Assembly: GCF_009674775.1 (NCBI RefSeq)
Contig: NZ_WKKE01000004.1
Coordinates: 186,001 to 250,000, forward strand
DNA length: 64,000 nucleotides
From: Flavobacterium sp. LC2016-23
Lineage (GTDB): Bacteria > Bacteroidota > Bacteroidia > Flavobacteriales > Flavobacteriaceae
Reading direction: 5' to 3'
Shown: positions 43,040-51,580 of the stretch, one piece after another
How the letters are laid out: the number at the start of each line of letters is the position of its first letter
Numbering within the stretch: position 1 is the first letter of the stretch
The notes under the pieces: generated by a model
The model's database searches: none
What the model was told of the DNA's origin: nothing
Seen by the model: only the letters and a program-made list of their open reading frames with translations
Translations under genes and position numbers: made by a program

Positions 43040-46000
43040 TTAAAATGTTGTACTTAATCCTAATGTAAAGGTGCGCGCCTGACCTAAAGTGCCAAAATCT
43101 TCCCCTTGCATGCTATTCAAATCTTGCTGACTCGAGGTATTTGTAGAAACCTCAGGATCAAAACCTAAATAATCTGTGATGGTAAATAAATTTTGGGCTT
43201 GCAGGTAAAGAGAAAGATTAGTCAACCCCATTTTGCGAATGACATTAGAAGGCAATTTATAAGCAAGACTTAAAGTTTTCAATCGTATGTAATCACCATC
43301 TTCCAAAAACTGAGTGCTAAAACGCTGCATTTGTCCATCTTTTGTAGATGGTCTTGGTACGTCAGTAATTTGGCCTGGCGTTCTCCAATAATTATCATAT
43401 ACTCTTTCGCTTATATTAGAATAGGGTATACCGCTTTTTGTATAACCATAATTGTCATAAACATGTCGGCTTTGATTGAATATTTTATTTCCTCCGGAGA
43501 ATACGAAGTTTGCTGTCAGGGTAAATCCTTTGTAAGTAAAATTATTGCTCCATCCGCCAAAATAAGTGGGTAATGCGCCACCAACAATCTGCCTGTCTGA
43601 GAAATCAATAATTCCATCCTTATTCACGTCATCAAATTTTGCATCTCCGGTTTGCGGATCCACACCCAAGAATTTAATTAAATATAAAGTACTAACCTCC
43701 TGTCCTTCTTTAAGAATATGATTTCTTCCTACTTCTTCTCCGTCATTGATTAATTTTTTAATCTTATTGTCAAGCAACGTTAAATTTACTCCTGTATTCC
43801 ATTTAAAATCGTTTCCATCAAAGACAGCAGCATTAATTCCAAATTCAAATCCTTTATTTTCTATGGCTCCAACATTTTGATAAACAGAATTAAAGCCTGT
43901 AAGTCCCGAAACTTTAGCCTGCAATAAAAGGTCATCTGTCTGTTTGTTGAAATAATCAGCCGTAAAATTGATTCGGTTTTTAAACAATCCAAAATCTAAA
44001 CCAATATCGAGTTGTTTTGTTTTTTCCCAGCCCAGGTCCGGATTTTCTAATCGATTAGGGGCTATTCCGGGAACTCCGTTATAATTAGCATTCAAAGTAT
44101 AAGTTCCTCTCCAGTTTGAACCAATTTCCTGATTTCCTGTTAGTCCGTAACTGGCTCTGATTTTAAGATCAGAAATGCTTTCAATTTTAAAGAATTTCTC
44201 TTTGTTGATTCTCCACGCCAATGATCCTGACGGAAAATAACCGTATTGATTGTTCTCTCCAAAACGGGAAGAACCATCAGCTCTCACCGTAAATGATGCA
44301 ATATATTTATCATCGTAAACATAGTTTGCTCTCGCGAAAAAAGACTGCAAACCGTATTGATTTCTACCCGAAGTACTGGCAATAATTGTACTTGCTGCTG
44401 AAATACTGGATGTTGTGTTGGTAGCATATCCTACGCCGGACTGGTCTGAAAAACGAGTTTCATTTTCTTGTATTGTCCAGCCTAAAATACCTCCGAAATT
44501 ATGCTTTTCGCCAAATTGTTTATTGTAGTTTAAAGTATTTTCAACAAGCCAGTTGGTTTCCTCATAGGTCGCAAAAATACCTTCACCTGTTTTAGATTTA
44601 TTTGTGCCTGACGGAACGTAAGAATCCTCAACTAAGTTGGAATACTCCAATGAAAAAGCAGACTTGAATTTTAAATCCGGAATAATTTTCCATTCAACAT
44701 ATGCTGTCCCCTGTACACGTGTAGACTGAGAGGTGTTTTTATATTCTCTGGCAATCTGAACAGGGTTCTCAAGGGGCCACCAGGTATTGTATTTAAAGGG
44801 GTTGGTATAATTCCCCTTGTCATCATAAATGGGTTCTGTAGGATCCCAGCCCTGTGCATTAATGACAACTCCATATTCATCGTTTTCTCCAATTGTTCGC
44901 TGATGATTGCTTCGCGTTATAAAAAAAGTGTTTCCAATTTTAAATTTTTCATTAATAGTATGATCAAGATTCATACGGGCACTCAATCTCTTAAAGCCTT
45001 GCCCCAATTGAATTCCTTCCTGATTATAATAATTCCCGCTTAAATAATAACTTGTTTTTTCACTTCCTCCCTTAACGCTAAGGTCCAGATTTTGTGTTAT
45101 ACCAACTCTGAAAATTTCATCATAAATATTGGTATTGATTCCTTTTGAAGTATCAATCCAGTCAAAATAATCGGAACCCAGTCCATCAAATTCAGCAGCG
45201 GTATTAAAAAAACTTTTAAACTTGTCGCTATCCACCATTTTTGGATATTTTGAAATTTGAGCAAAAGAAGTGTAATAATTAACATCCACTATACTTGCGC
45301 CTGTTTTACCTCTTTTTGTGGTAATTAAGATTACTCCGTTGGCCCCCCTTGATCCATAGATAGCAGCAGCGGCAGCATCCTTTAAGATTGTAAAAGATTC
45401 GATATCATTTGGACTCAAATCCGCCAAGGGATTAACTGGCTGTATATTCGCATTCAATGCTGAATTATTTCGAGATACTATCGGAATTCCGTCCACTATA
45501 TAGAGTGGCTGACTACTGGCTGAAATAGAAGAGACACCACGAATATTGACACTCACCGCACTTCCTGGCGTAGCCGATGATGAACTTATGTTCACCCCGG
45601 GAGTTTGTCCCTGCAGACTGTTTTCAAAACTTGAAGAGGTTCCCTGAGGCAAATCTTTTGTTTTTATAGATTGCAGACTCGAACTTACATCCTTTTTAGA
45701 TTGCGTTCCATAACCAATAATTACCACTTCATCCAGACTTTGACCCTGACCTGATGCCATAAAAATGGTATAATCGGATTTTCCGTCCAGCGTCACTTTT
45801 TGTGTCTGAAATCCGATATAAGAAAGTTCTATTGAAGTGCTGTTTTCAGGTACCTGAAGTTGAAATTTTCCGTCAAAATCAGTCACTGTACTTACTTTTG
45901 AATTAGGAACAATAACATTGACTCCTACCATGGGTATATTGGATTGCTTGTCTGTAACAGTTCCCTTTATAGTTTTTTGTGCGTATGTTGAAATACATGA

Positions 46001-46042
46001 CAACAACACAATAATTAGTTTTATTTTATTGTTTAGTTTCAT
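43040..46042 (-). CDS. SusC/RagA TonB-dependent transporter of the cyanophycin locus
   Basis: The 1000-residue protein has a signal peptide (ISTYAQ), a carboxypeptidase-D-like domain (TIKGTVTDKQSNIPMVGVNV), the SusC box SLDEVVIIGYGTQSKKDV, a plug (PLYIVDGIPI ... AAAAAIYGSRGANGVILITT split here) and a barrel ending LGLSTTF. With its SusD partner it should import oligopeptides released by the secreted cyanophycinase. The mRNA starts about 370 nt upstream and carries two leader ORFs that also precede the cyanophycinase gene at 46686. Confidence 0.93.
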   Translation of the reverse strand: MKLNNKIKLIIVLLSCISTYAQKTIKGTVTDKQSNIPMVGVNVIVPNSKVSTVTDFDGKFQLQVPENSTSIELSYIGFQTQKVTLDGKSDYTIFMASGQGQSLDEVVIIGYGTQSKKDVSSSLQSIKTKDLPQGTSSSFENSLQGQTPGVNISSSSATPGSAVSVNIRGVSSISASSQPLYIVDGIPIVSRNNSALNANIQPVNPLADLSPNDIESFTILKDAAAAAIYGSRGANGVILITTKRGKTGASIVDVNYYTSFAQISKYPKMVDSDKFKSFFNTAAEFDGLGSDYFDWIDTSKGINTNIYDEIFRVGITQNLDLSVKGGSEKTSYYLSGNYYNQEGIQLGQGFKRLSARMNLDHTINEKFKIGNTFFITRSNHQRTIGENDEYGVVINAQGWDPTEPIYDDKGNYTNPFKYNTWWPLENPVQIAREYKNTSQSTRVQGTAYVEWKIIPDLKFKSAFSLEYSNLVEDSYVPSGTNKSKTGEGIFATYEETNWLVENTLNYNKQFGEKHNFGGILGWTIQENETRFSDQSGVGYATNTTSSISAASTIIASTSGRNQYGLQSFFARANYVYDDKYIASFTVRADGSSRFGENNQYGYFPSGSLAWRINKEKFFKIESISDLKIRASYGLTGNQEIGSNWRGTYTLNANYNGVPGIAPNRLENPDLGWEKTKQLDIGLDFGLFKNRINFTADYFNKQTDDLLLQAKVSGLTGFNSVYQNVGAIENKGFEFGINAAVFDGNDFKWNTGVNLTLLDNKIKKLINDGEEVGRNHILKEGQEVSTLYLIKFLGVDPQTGDAKFDDVNKDGIIDFSDRQIVGGALPTYFGGWSNNFTYKGFTLTANFVFSGGNKIFNQSRHVYDNYGYTKSGIPYSNISERVYDNYWRTPGQITDVPRPSTKDGQMQRFSTQFLEDGDYIRLKTLSLAYKLPSNVIRKMGLTNLSLYLQAQNLFTITDYLGFDPEVSTNTSSQQDLNSMQGEDFGTLGQARTFTLGLSTTF

Positions 46043-46146
46043 TTTCCTGATTTAAAATTTAATAAAATTGACAATAGAAATACCTTAACTATTCATGAAA
46101 ATGAAGCGTTTTGGCATAAAAATCTGTAAACTGAGAAGGGAAACTT

Positions 46147-46230
46147 TTAACAATTAAATATTGGCTGCAAACCTTTTAGATAAAGTGATTTGCAATCAAT
46201 ACATCGGTTTGATAAATTGGTAAAATTCAT
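46147..46230 (-). CDS. 27-residue leader microprotein A1 upstream of SusC
   Basis: The minus strand from ATG 46230 reads 27 codons ending CIDCKSLYLKGLQPIFNC and TAA. The same ORF with the same length, start and C-terminus exists at 48976-49059. The two share MN-x-x-NL at the start and 18 identical C-terminal residues, with differences in that part only at synonymous positions (CTA/TTG, GGT/GGA, TTT/TTC). No Shine-Dalgarno is visible, as is common in Bacteroidetes. It lies about 105 bp before the SusC start. It could be a regulatory leader peptide or a small protein; no known family comes to mind. Confidence 0.7.
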   Translation of the reverse strand: MNFTNLSNRCIDCKSLYLKGLQPIFNC

Positions 46231-46311
46231 TTGGTTTGGTTTGGTTGAGAAGATAAAAAAATACAATAATGATACAGACACTCAGGAATGGTGTTTAAAT
46301 ATCAATTTTAT

Positions 46312-46392
46312 TCAGCAATTAAAGATAGGCTGAAGACCTCTTAAAGTAAGAGATTTTGTTTTTGAGATTGTATTTGCTTTTCGTGTAATCAA
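46312..46392 (-). CDS. 26-residue leader microprotein B1 upstream of SusC
   Basis: The frame ends KTKSLTLRGLQPIFNC-TGA. No ATG is in frame; the TTG at 46390-46392 is conserved with copy B2 (49222-49224) and gives 26 residues in both. It lies ~20 nt after the predicted transcription start and ~80 bp before A1. The C-terminal 14 residues match those of A1 except T for Y and R for K, although 8 of the 10 variable codons differ only silently. As RNA, the same bases fold into an 8-bp stem with a CUU loop, so an RNA element cannot be excluded. Confidence 0.6.
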   Translation of the reverse strand: MITRKANTISKTKSLTLRGLQPIFNC

Positions 46393-46415
46393 AATAGATT
46401 GATTTTATTTGATGC

Positions 46416-46423
46416 TAAAAGTA
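46416..46423 (-). promoter_or_regulatory. SusC promoter -7 element TACTTTTA
   Basis: Minus-strand TACTTTTA in the same context as the perfect TACTTTTG at 49244; a TTTTAG lies near the -33 position. Confidence 0.5.
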
Positions 46424-46685
46424 GAAAAAAAAATGAACTAAAAAATAAAAATCACAATTTTTATTATACTTTATTTATACTTTTAGTTTTTAAATTGATA
46501 TTTCTTTATCATTTTATGATTTCAATTAAATAAAATAAACACACACTTTACAAAGTTGTAATATTAGGAAGCATATTCATTTTAAAATAGCCTCCTAATA
46601 TTAATTACTTATGTCTGGCACAAATAAAAAACTATAAAATGTATTGATTGCCATTACCTGCAAAATACTTTAAAAAACAAAAAAA

Positions 46686-48734
46686 TTAATTTGATATTAT
46701 AAATTTAGAGCGTTTTACGACTTTGTCACCCCTTTTGACAGAAAGCAAGTATTGACCTGCTTTTAAATCTGAAACGTTTATATCTATGCTATTCTGACCT
46801 AAGTCCCCATGAGTAATGATTGTTTTTACAAGCGAAGCATTCAGATCATAAATAGATACATGAATATCCTCTTTTTCTGCCAATGCAAAATCAATTTTAA
46901 GAAAATCTACAGCCGGATTTGGGTAAATTACTATTGCAGTATTAGTCTCTTCTATATTTTTAATTTCCTTAAATTTTGCAGTTCCGCCTGAAACATTCAG
47001 TGTATAATCTTCTGTTTCGCCATAAGTATAGGTACCGCAAGAAGATGTAATTGAATTATAACTTACTATGATTCGCATTCTTATATTTCCACTAACGGCT
47101 GATGTCGGTATTGTAATCTGCGGTGTTAAAGTAGAGCTGCTGAAAACAGAATATACCTCTTCTCCCGAATCCGTAAATACACCATTATTATTTAAATCTA
47201 TAAATACTTTCCAGTATAACTTTCTTGTTGCGCTAAATCCGGGTGTTAAGGTCAAAGTCGTTGCGGTCCCTTTAGAGATAGTAGCAACCTGCGAAGAAAA
47301 ATCAGCATAACCTCCATTTGAATTACTTAAATTACTAATACTTCCAATTGCTACTTTTTTGATCCATTCTCTACTGGAATCACTTCCTGCGGAAGAACAA
47401 TAGGTCACTGTGCCGCCCCCGCCAGAAGCTGTGGTGAAGTTTATCGATGCTGCAATAGAAGAGCCACTAGTGCAATTACCATAAACTTCGACATTGTATA
47501 AAGTGTTCGCATTTAAACTTGTCAGATTTGCAGAAGTTACTGTTGAAGCAGCAAGTGTTATCCAGGTAGAGGAACTATTTGCCTTATATTTCACCGTATA
47601 ATCTGTTGCTGTTGTACCGGTCCAACTAAGGATTGCAGAATTTGTTGTTATGCTGCCTGCCGTTACGTTTGCAGGTGCGGGGCAGCTTGATGGTGCGGCA
47701 CCTACTGTTTCTGTCAAAGTTCCATTAATTACTTTAATCACACCGTAAGTTGCTTTAGATCCGGAAACTGTCGTCCAGTCGTTTAAATTTAGTGTAGTGG
47801 ACCCAGTAGTATCCCCTTCAATTTTGATGATGCGTACTCCTTTTCCGCTATTGTTCCAGGTTAAAGCAGCCCCTGAAGCTACAGTTTCTGGTATCGAACT
47901 GGTATCAAACTGATAAAAATAGGCATAGTTTGCGCTTGCAGGAGCAAAAACCTTAGCAATACCATTCTGATCAATACAAACTGCTGTTTTTTCGTAAACT
48001 CCAATTCCTTTTGCATTCAATCCGGCACCTAAATCTTTCCACATTCTGGCAATAAAAGCTGTTTGCCTGCCTCTGCGGTCCGGATTATTATAATGAGTAT
48101 CAGTAATTACATTAGCCAGTATCGCATTGTTTACAAAATCATTTGCTCCGATCGTCATATCTGAGTTATAAGGATTAGCCAGGGCCTGAGCTGAGGTAAC
48201 ACTTGCATTTGCAGCACTATAATAATATTTACCCTGAATAGCACATCCGGCGCTAGTTCCTCCAACAGGTACTTTCTTTGTATTTATAAGATAATTTATG
48301 GCATCTTCTACCGGAGTATCTTTCCAATATGAGACATAAGTGGCCTGATCTCCACCTGCAATAAATAAAGCTTCAGCATTTCTAATTTTGGTTGCAATTT
48401 CTGCAATACTGGCCTTTGCTCTGGTATCAATTAGAATTGTTTCTACAGAATTTACCGTTCCCAATCCATAGATATAATCATTATAAGCTCCTGTACCTGC
48501 AGATCTAATGACAACAAAATCTCCACCACCAGATTTTTGTATCATCCATTTTATTGCATCATCATTATCTGTTCCACCTCCCATTAAACATGTACCGCCT
48601 GTAGTCGTGGTGTTAACATCCGAAGTACTTCCTGTTATCCAGCTCGTGTAAGTTTGTGAGTATGTAAAATTTATTGTGAAGAGAAAAAATAATATAATCA
48701 AATGATTCTTCCTGATATTGTAAATATTTTTCAT
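46686..48734 (-). CDS. T9SS-secreted multidomain cyanophycinase
   Basis: The 682-residue protein has a signal peptide (INFTYSQ), a cyanophycinase domain (about 30-345; AGGDQ ~127-131, nucleophile GGTSAGC with Ser161, DTHYNNPDRRGRQ) and a fibronectin type III domain (about 355-435). A GEVED-type beta domain follows (about 445-580, FIDLNNNGVFTDSGEEVYS and TYGETEDYTLNVSG), then a T9SS type A sorting signal (VIYPNPAVDFLKIDF ... KFIISN). It is thus a secreted or surface enzyme able to attack insoluble cyanophycin granules. It has its own promoter at 49244 and the same tandem leader ORFs as the SusC operon. Confidence 0.92.
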   Translation of the reverse strand: MKNIYNIRKNHLIILFFLFTINFTYSQTYTSWITGSTSDVNTTTTGGTCLMGGGTDNDDAIKWMIQKSGGGDFVVIRSAGTGAYNDYIYGLGTVNSVETILIDTRAKASIAEIATKIRNAEALFIAGGDQATYVSYWKDTPVEDAINYLINTKKVPVGGTSAGCAIQGKYYYSAANASVTSAQALANPYNSDMTIGANDFVNNAILANVITDTHYNNPDRRGRQTAFIARMWKDLGAGLNAKGIGVYEKTAVCIDQNGIAKVFAPASANYAYFYQFDTSSIPETVASGAALTWNNSGKGVRIIKIEGDTTGSTTLNLNDWTTVSGSKATYGVIKVINGTLTETVGAAPSSCPAPANVTAGSITTNSAILSWTGTTATDYTVKYKANSSSTWITLAASTVTSANLTSLNANTLYNVEVYGNCTSGSSIAASINFTTASGGGGTVTYCSSAGSDSSREWIKKVAIGSISNLSNSNGGYADFSSQVATISKGTATTLTLTPGFSATRKLYWKVFIDLNNNGVFTDSGEEVYSVFSSSTLTPQITIPTSAVSGNIRMRIIVSYNSITSSCGTYTYGETEDYTLNVSGGTAKFKEIKNIEETNTAIVIYPNPAVDFLKIDFALAEKEDIHVSIYDLNASLVKTIITHGDLGQNSIDINVSDLKAGQYLLSVKRGDKVVKRSKFIISN

Positions 48735-48975
48735 AATATGTTTTTTGTTTAATGTTAAAATTTAAAAATTAACAATAGTGCTCCAATCGCAAATCAATTT
48801 TGTAAAATGCACAAAACATAGTACAACAATCAATACACGATTTTAAATACCATTGAAAATTATATTTCAATCTTTTAAAATTTAATAAAATGGAATATTA
48901 GTTTTCAATACAATTTCTAAAGCAGAAAGCAGAAATTAAAATATTGAAAGCTTTAAACTATGAAGAAGGTTATTT

Positions 48976-49059
48976 TCAACAATTGAATATTGGCTGCAAT
49001 CCTTTCAAATAAAGTGATTTGCAATCAATACAAACGAGAGCTAAGTTATTATAGTTCAT
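48976..49059 (-). CDS. 27-residue leader microprotein A2 upstream of the cyanophycinase
   Basis: The ATG at 49057-49059 opens 27 codons ending CIDCKSLYLKGLQPIFNC-TGA, the counterpart of A1. The 5' flank TTCTCAACCA-x-AAA before the ATG is shared with A1. It lies ~240 bp before the cyanophycinase start. Confidence 0.7.
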   Translation of the reverse strand: MNYNNLALVCIDCKSLYLKGLQPIFNC

Positions 49060-49143
49060 TTTTTGTGGTTGAGAAAATTAAAAATAAAATAACTAAATGT
49101 AAAACGAGAAGCTTTTAAACAAGCAAAGTTTCGCATAATTTCT

Positions 49144-49224
49144 TCAACAATTAAAAATAGGCTGAAGACCTCTTAAAGTAAGAGATTTAGTTTTTAAAAT
49201 TTTATTTATTTTCCTAGAAATCAA
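49144..49224 (-). CDS. 26-residue leader microprotein B2 upstream of the cyanophycinase
   Basis: Counterpart of B1: conserved TTG start (MI-[TS]-RK-x-N-x-I-x-KTKSLTLRGLQPIFNC). The start lies about 13 nt after the predicted transcription start and ~85 bp before A2, reproducing the B-then-A order of the SusC leader. Confidence 0.6.
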   Translation of the reverse strand: MISRKINKILKTKSLTLRGLQPIFNC

Positions 49225-49243
49225 AGCAGTAGATTTATTTTAT

Positions 49244-49273
49244 CAAAAGTATAAAAAAAAATGATTCAACAAA
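49244..49273 (-). promoter_or_regulatory. cyanophycinase promoter TTTG-N18-TACTTTTG
   Basis: Minus-strand TTTG (plus 49270-49273) and TACTTTTG (plus 49244-49251) are 18 bp apart. The predicted leader is ~500 nt and contains both microprotein ORFs. Confidence 0.75.
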
Positions 49274-49696
49274 ATAAATCACACAATTTTACTGAACTTA
49301 ATTCACTAATTATTCTTTTTATATGAATTTAATTTATAAAAAATAAAGCTTTACTGAATAAAACAAATCAATATTGTTAATTTTTAGCATAAAATAAAAA
49401 CAAAAATAAATTTAGAAATAGGATTTGTAAGCATACTTATATTAACCAGTAATGGTTTGAATATAGCAATAAAAATTCCTCTTAAAGCAAATTTAAAACG
49501 AACTATACGCTTAATTTGCAAGCGGCTTTATATGCTTTATTAAGTTGGAATGAATATTTTTTTTGCTACAAAAAGTTAAGATGGCTTTTTTGAAATTTTC
49601 CGTTTAAAGAGTATATTTAAAGGTTTTAAAACACAGAACCTTTTGTTTCATCTTTTCAAATAATTACAGGATTCGATGGAGTTGAAATCATTTTTT
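49274..49696. other. 423-bp spacer without recognised features
   Basis: AT-rich sequence between the cyanophycinase promoter and the hypothetical gene at 49697. No convincing ORF, RNA gene, terminator or repeat seen. Confidence 0.5.
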
Positions 49697-50155
49697 TCAG
49701 ATAAGATCTGAAATCATTTTTTTCAAATAAACAGATACAATGTTCTTATTTTGAGACTGAATCATTCTTTTATCTTCTTCAATACTATTTCTATATCCCA
49801 AAAATGAGGGACAATTAGTCTGAACGGATAACCTAATAATTCTAATTTCTAAATTTTTCGGATCTAATTTCACAGCCTCTTCAATATTTTTTTTACCTTT
49901 TTTAAAAGTAGCAAACTTTGAAAGAGGATTAATGGTATGTTTGGCCCATATTGTCTGAAATGCACCTAAATAAGCCAATTTCACACTGTCTTTATCATTA
50001 TCTGAGTTCAGATTTTCAATCATTGTTTGACAAAGTTTTTTATTTGAAATAGCTTTCTGATAATTAGCTCTAATAATTTCCAAATCTATGCCTGGCTCTT
50101 TACAAAAAGATGCCAGAGCAATAGAGGTTACTAACAATAATTGCACAAATTTCAT
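49697..50155 (-). CDS. secreted hypothetical protein, 152 residues
   Basis: A short signal peptide (MKFVQLLLVTSIALASFCKE; the Cys is a possible lipobox) is followed by a helical, lysine-rich region with a TPR-like segment (KKNIEEAVKLDPKNLEIRII). I do not recognise a named family. It starts 7 bp after the stop of the small gene at 50163 and is probably co-transcribed with it. The TPR-like pattern suggests a protein-interaction role in the periplasm, but this is weak. Confidence 0.6.
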   Translation of the reverse strand: MKFVQLLLVTSIALASFCKEPGIDLEIIRANYQKAISNKKLCQTMIENLNSDNDKDSVKLAYLGAFQTIWAKHTINPLSKFATFKKGKKNIEEAVKLDPKNLEIRIIRLSVQTNCPSFLGYRNSIEEDKRMIQSQNKNIVSVYLKKMISDLI

Positions 50156-50162
50156 CTTAATG

Positions 50163-50381
50163 CTATTTTATACAGTATACAGCTCTGCTCATTGTGAGAA
50201 ATTTATTTTGACCATTCGGCATACAATTATCTACTAATGAAATAATTACATTGACACCATTGCCCGAAGCACCAGATACAGGTAATAAATTAGCCGATAG
50301 TGCCTGAAACCCGTTACTCATAACATCATTTTGAGCATCTATGAAAACTGGCAGCATTATTTTACCCTTAAGATTCTTCAT
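50163..50381 (-). CDS. small hypothetical protein, 72 residues
   Basis: I choose the ATG at 50381 (MKNLKGKIMLPVF); the frame is open to 50453 but the extra 24 residues are polar and unsupported. The product has two cysteines (VDNCMP, AVYCIK) and many Asn, Ser and Gly residues, with no signal peptide, membrane helix or known motif. The start MKNLKGK resembles leader regions of small Bacteroidetes peptides, but no processing enzyme is nearby. It is next to the secreted hypothetical gene at 49697. Function unknown. Confidence 0.45.
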   Translation of the reverse strand: MKNLKGKIMLPVFIDAQNDVMSNGFQALSANLLPVSGASGNGVNVIISLVDNCMPNGQNKFLTMSRAVYCIK

Positions 50382-50564
50382 TTTTGTTTTATTTATATTA
50401 ATCTTTTTAGCTTCATCCGTTGAACCTGCAAAAAATGATTTCTCCCTTTTCATCCAAATTGATGCTAAAAAGCGATTAAGAAAAATAAACTTTAACTTAA
50501 TCGCTTTATTAAAAAAGATTCAATTTTTTTTTTAATGCCCGCTTAAAATACAGTTTTACTGTAA

Positions 50565-51542
50565 TTAAAATTCAGGCAATAAAACTTTGTCAATTACATG
50601 AATTATTCCATTTGAACATTGCACATCTGTAGCGACAATAGTACTTACTCTGTCACTTGCATCTGTAATTTTTGCTCCGCCAGTCAGGCCAATGGTAAAG
50701 TTTTGTCCTGCAAAAGTACTTACAACCTGCCCGTTTGTTAAAGCTGATGATTGCACATTTGCTCCGGCAACAACATGGTATTTTAAAGTTGTTTCCAGAA
50801 CATTTGCCGGAATAGCAGGAAGTCCGGAAAATCCAGTTTCAGTTAAAAAACTGGTAAAAGCCGCATTTGTAGGCGCAAAAACAGTAAAAGGCGAGCTGGC
50901 TGTTCCTGATAATATGCCTGCAAAACCCGATGCAGGATTATAGGTCAGGGCTGCTACAAGAGTTGTAAAATTCTTATTGGCAATAGCATGATTCACAATG
51001 GTAGGAAGTGCAATAACGCCGTCAACAATATGAATGACTCCGTTCGAGGCTTCAATGTCTGCAGTAGTTACCGTGCCGCCCCCATTTGTTTTCCCTCCAT
51101 TAATATCAACAGCTGTCCCCTTTTCAATATACATACTGATCGTATTTGTAGCGGATGCGCCTCCCTTGGCTAACGTTTTAACATAACCAGTTGTAATTTC
51201 AGTTGACTTAACTTTTGTACTTAAAACATGATTGAGTAAAATTTCTTTTAAAGCTGCTGCAGGAACTGCATCAAGATTGGCATAACCATTAGCAGACAAA
51301 AAAGCACTAAAAGCCGTATTAGTAGGTGCAAAAACGGTATAAGAACCGGAGGAGTTCAACGTGGCAGTGAGACCTGCTTTTTCCAAAGCAGCAACCAAAG
51401 AACTAAGATTAGAGTTTGCCTTAGCAATTGATGCGATTGTTTGAGGTTGTTGTGATGGGGTATCATCATCATTGTTACACGAAATACTGACTAAAGCAAT
51501 TAAAGCTAAAAAAACAAGTAATTTAATTTTGATTGTTTTCAT
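50565..51542 (-). CDS. fasciclin-domain lipoprotein
   Basis: The 325-residue lipoprotein (Cys22 in VSISCNNDDD; the N-D-D-D tail is a surface-export signal type) has two fasciclin repeats (about 35-180 and 183-325). Each shows the H1/H2 motifs YTVFAPTNTAFSAFL / FTVFAPTNAAFTSFL and NGVIHIVDGV / NGIIHVIDKV. Fasciclin domains mediate adhesion. Its upstream region carries the same operator as the MerR/B12 and folE promoters (51581-51616), implying control by the light-type regulator 19 kb away. Confidence 0.92.
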   Translation of the reverse strand: MKTIKIKLLVFLALIALVSISCNNDDDTPSQQPQTIASIAKANSNLSSLVAALEKAGLTATLNSSGSYTVFAPTNTAFSAFLSANGYANLDAVPAAALKEILLNHVLSTKVKSTEITTGYVKTLAKGGASATNTISMYIEKGTAVDINGGKTNGGGTVTTADIEASNGVIHIVDGVIALPTIVNHAIANKNFTTLVAALTYNPASGFAGILSGTASSPFTVFAPTNAAFTSFLTETGFSGLPAIPANVLETTLKYHVVAGANVQSSALTNGQVVSTFAGQNFTIGLTGGAKITDASDRVSTIVATDVQCSNGIIHVIDKVLLPEF

Positions 51543-51567
51543 AAGATATTTTTTATAATTTATATCG

Positions 51568-51575
51568 CTAAGTTA
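51568..51575 (-). promoter_or_regulatory. fasciclin gene -7 element TAACTTAG
   Basis: One mismatch to TAnnTTTG; 5 bp from the operator, as for folE (3 bp). Confidence 0.45.
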
Positions 51576-51580
51576 ATTAA

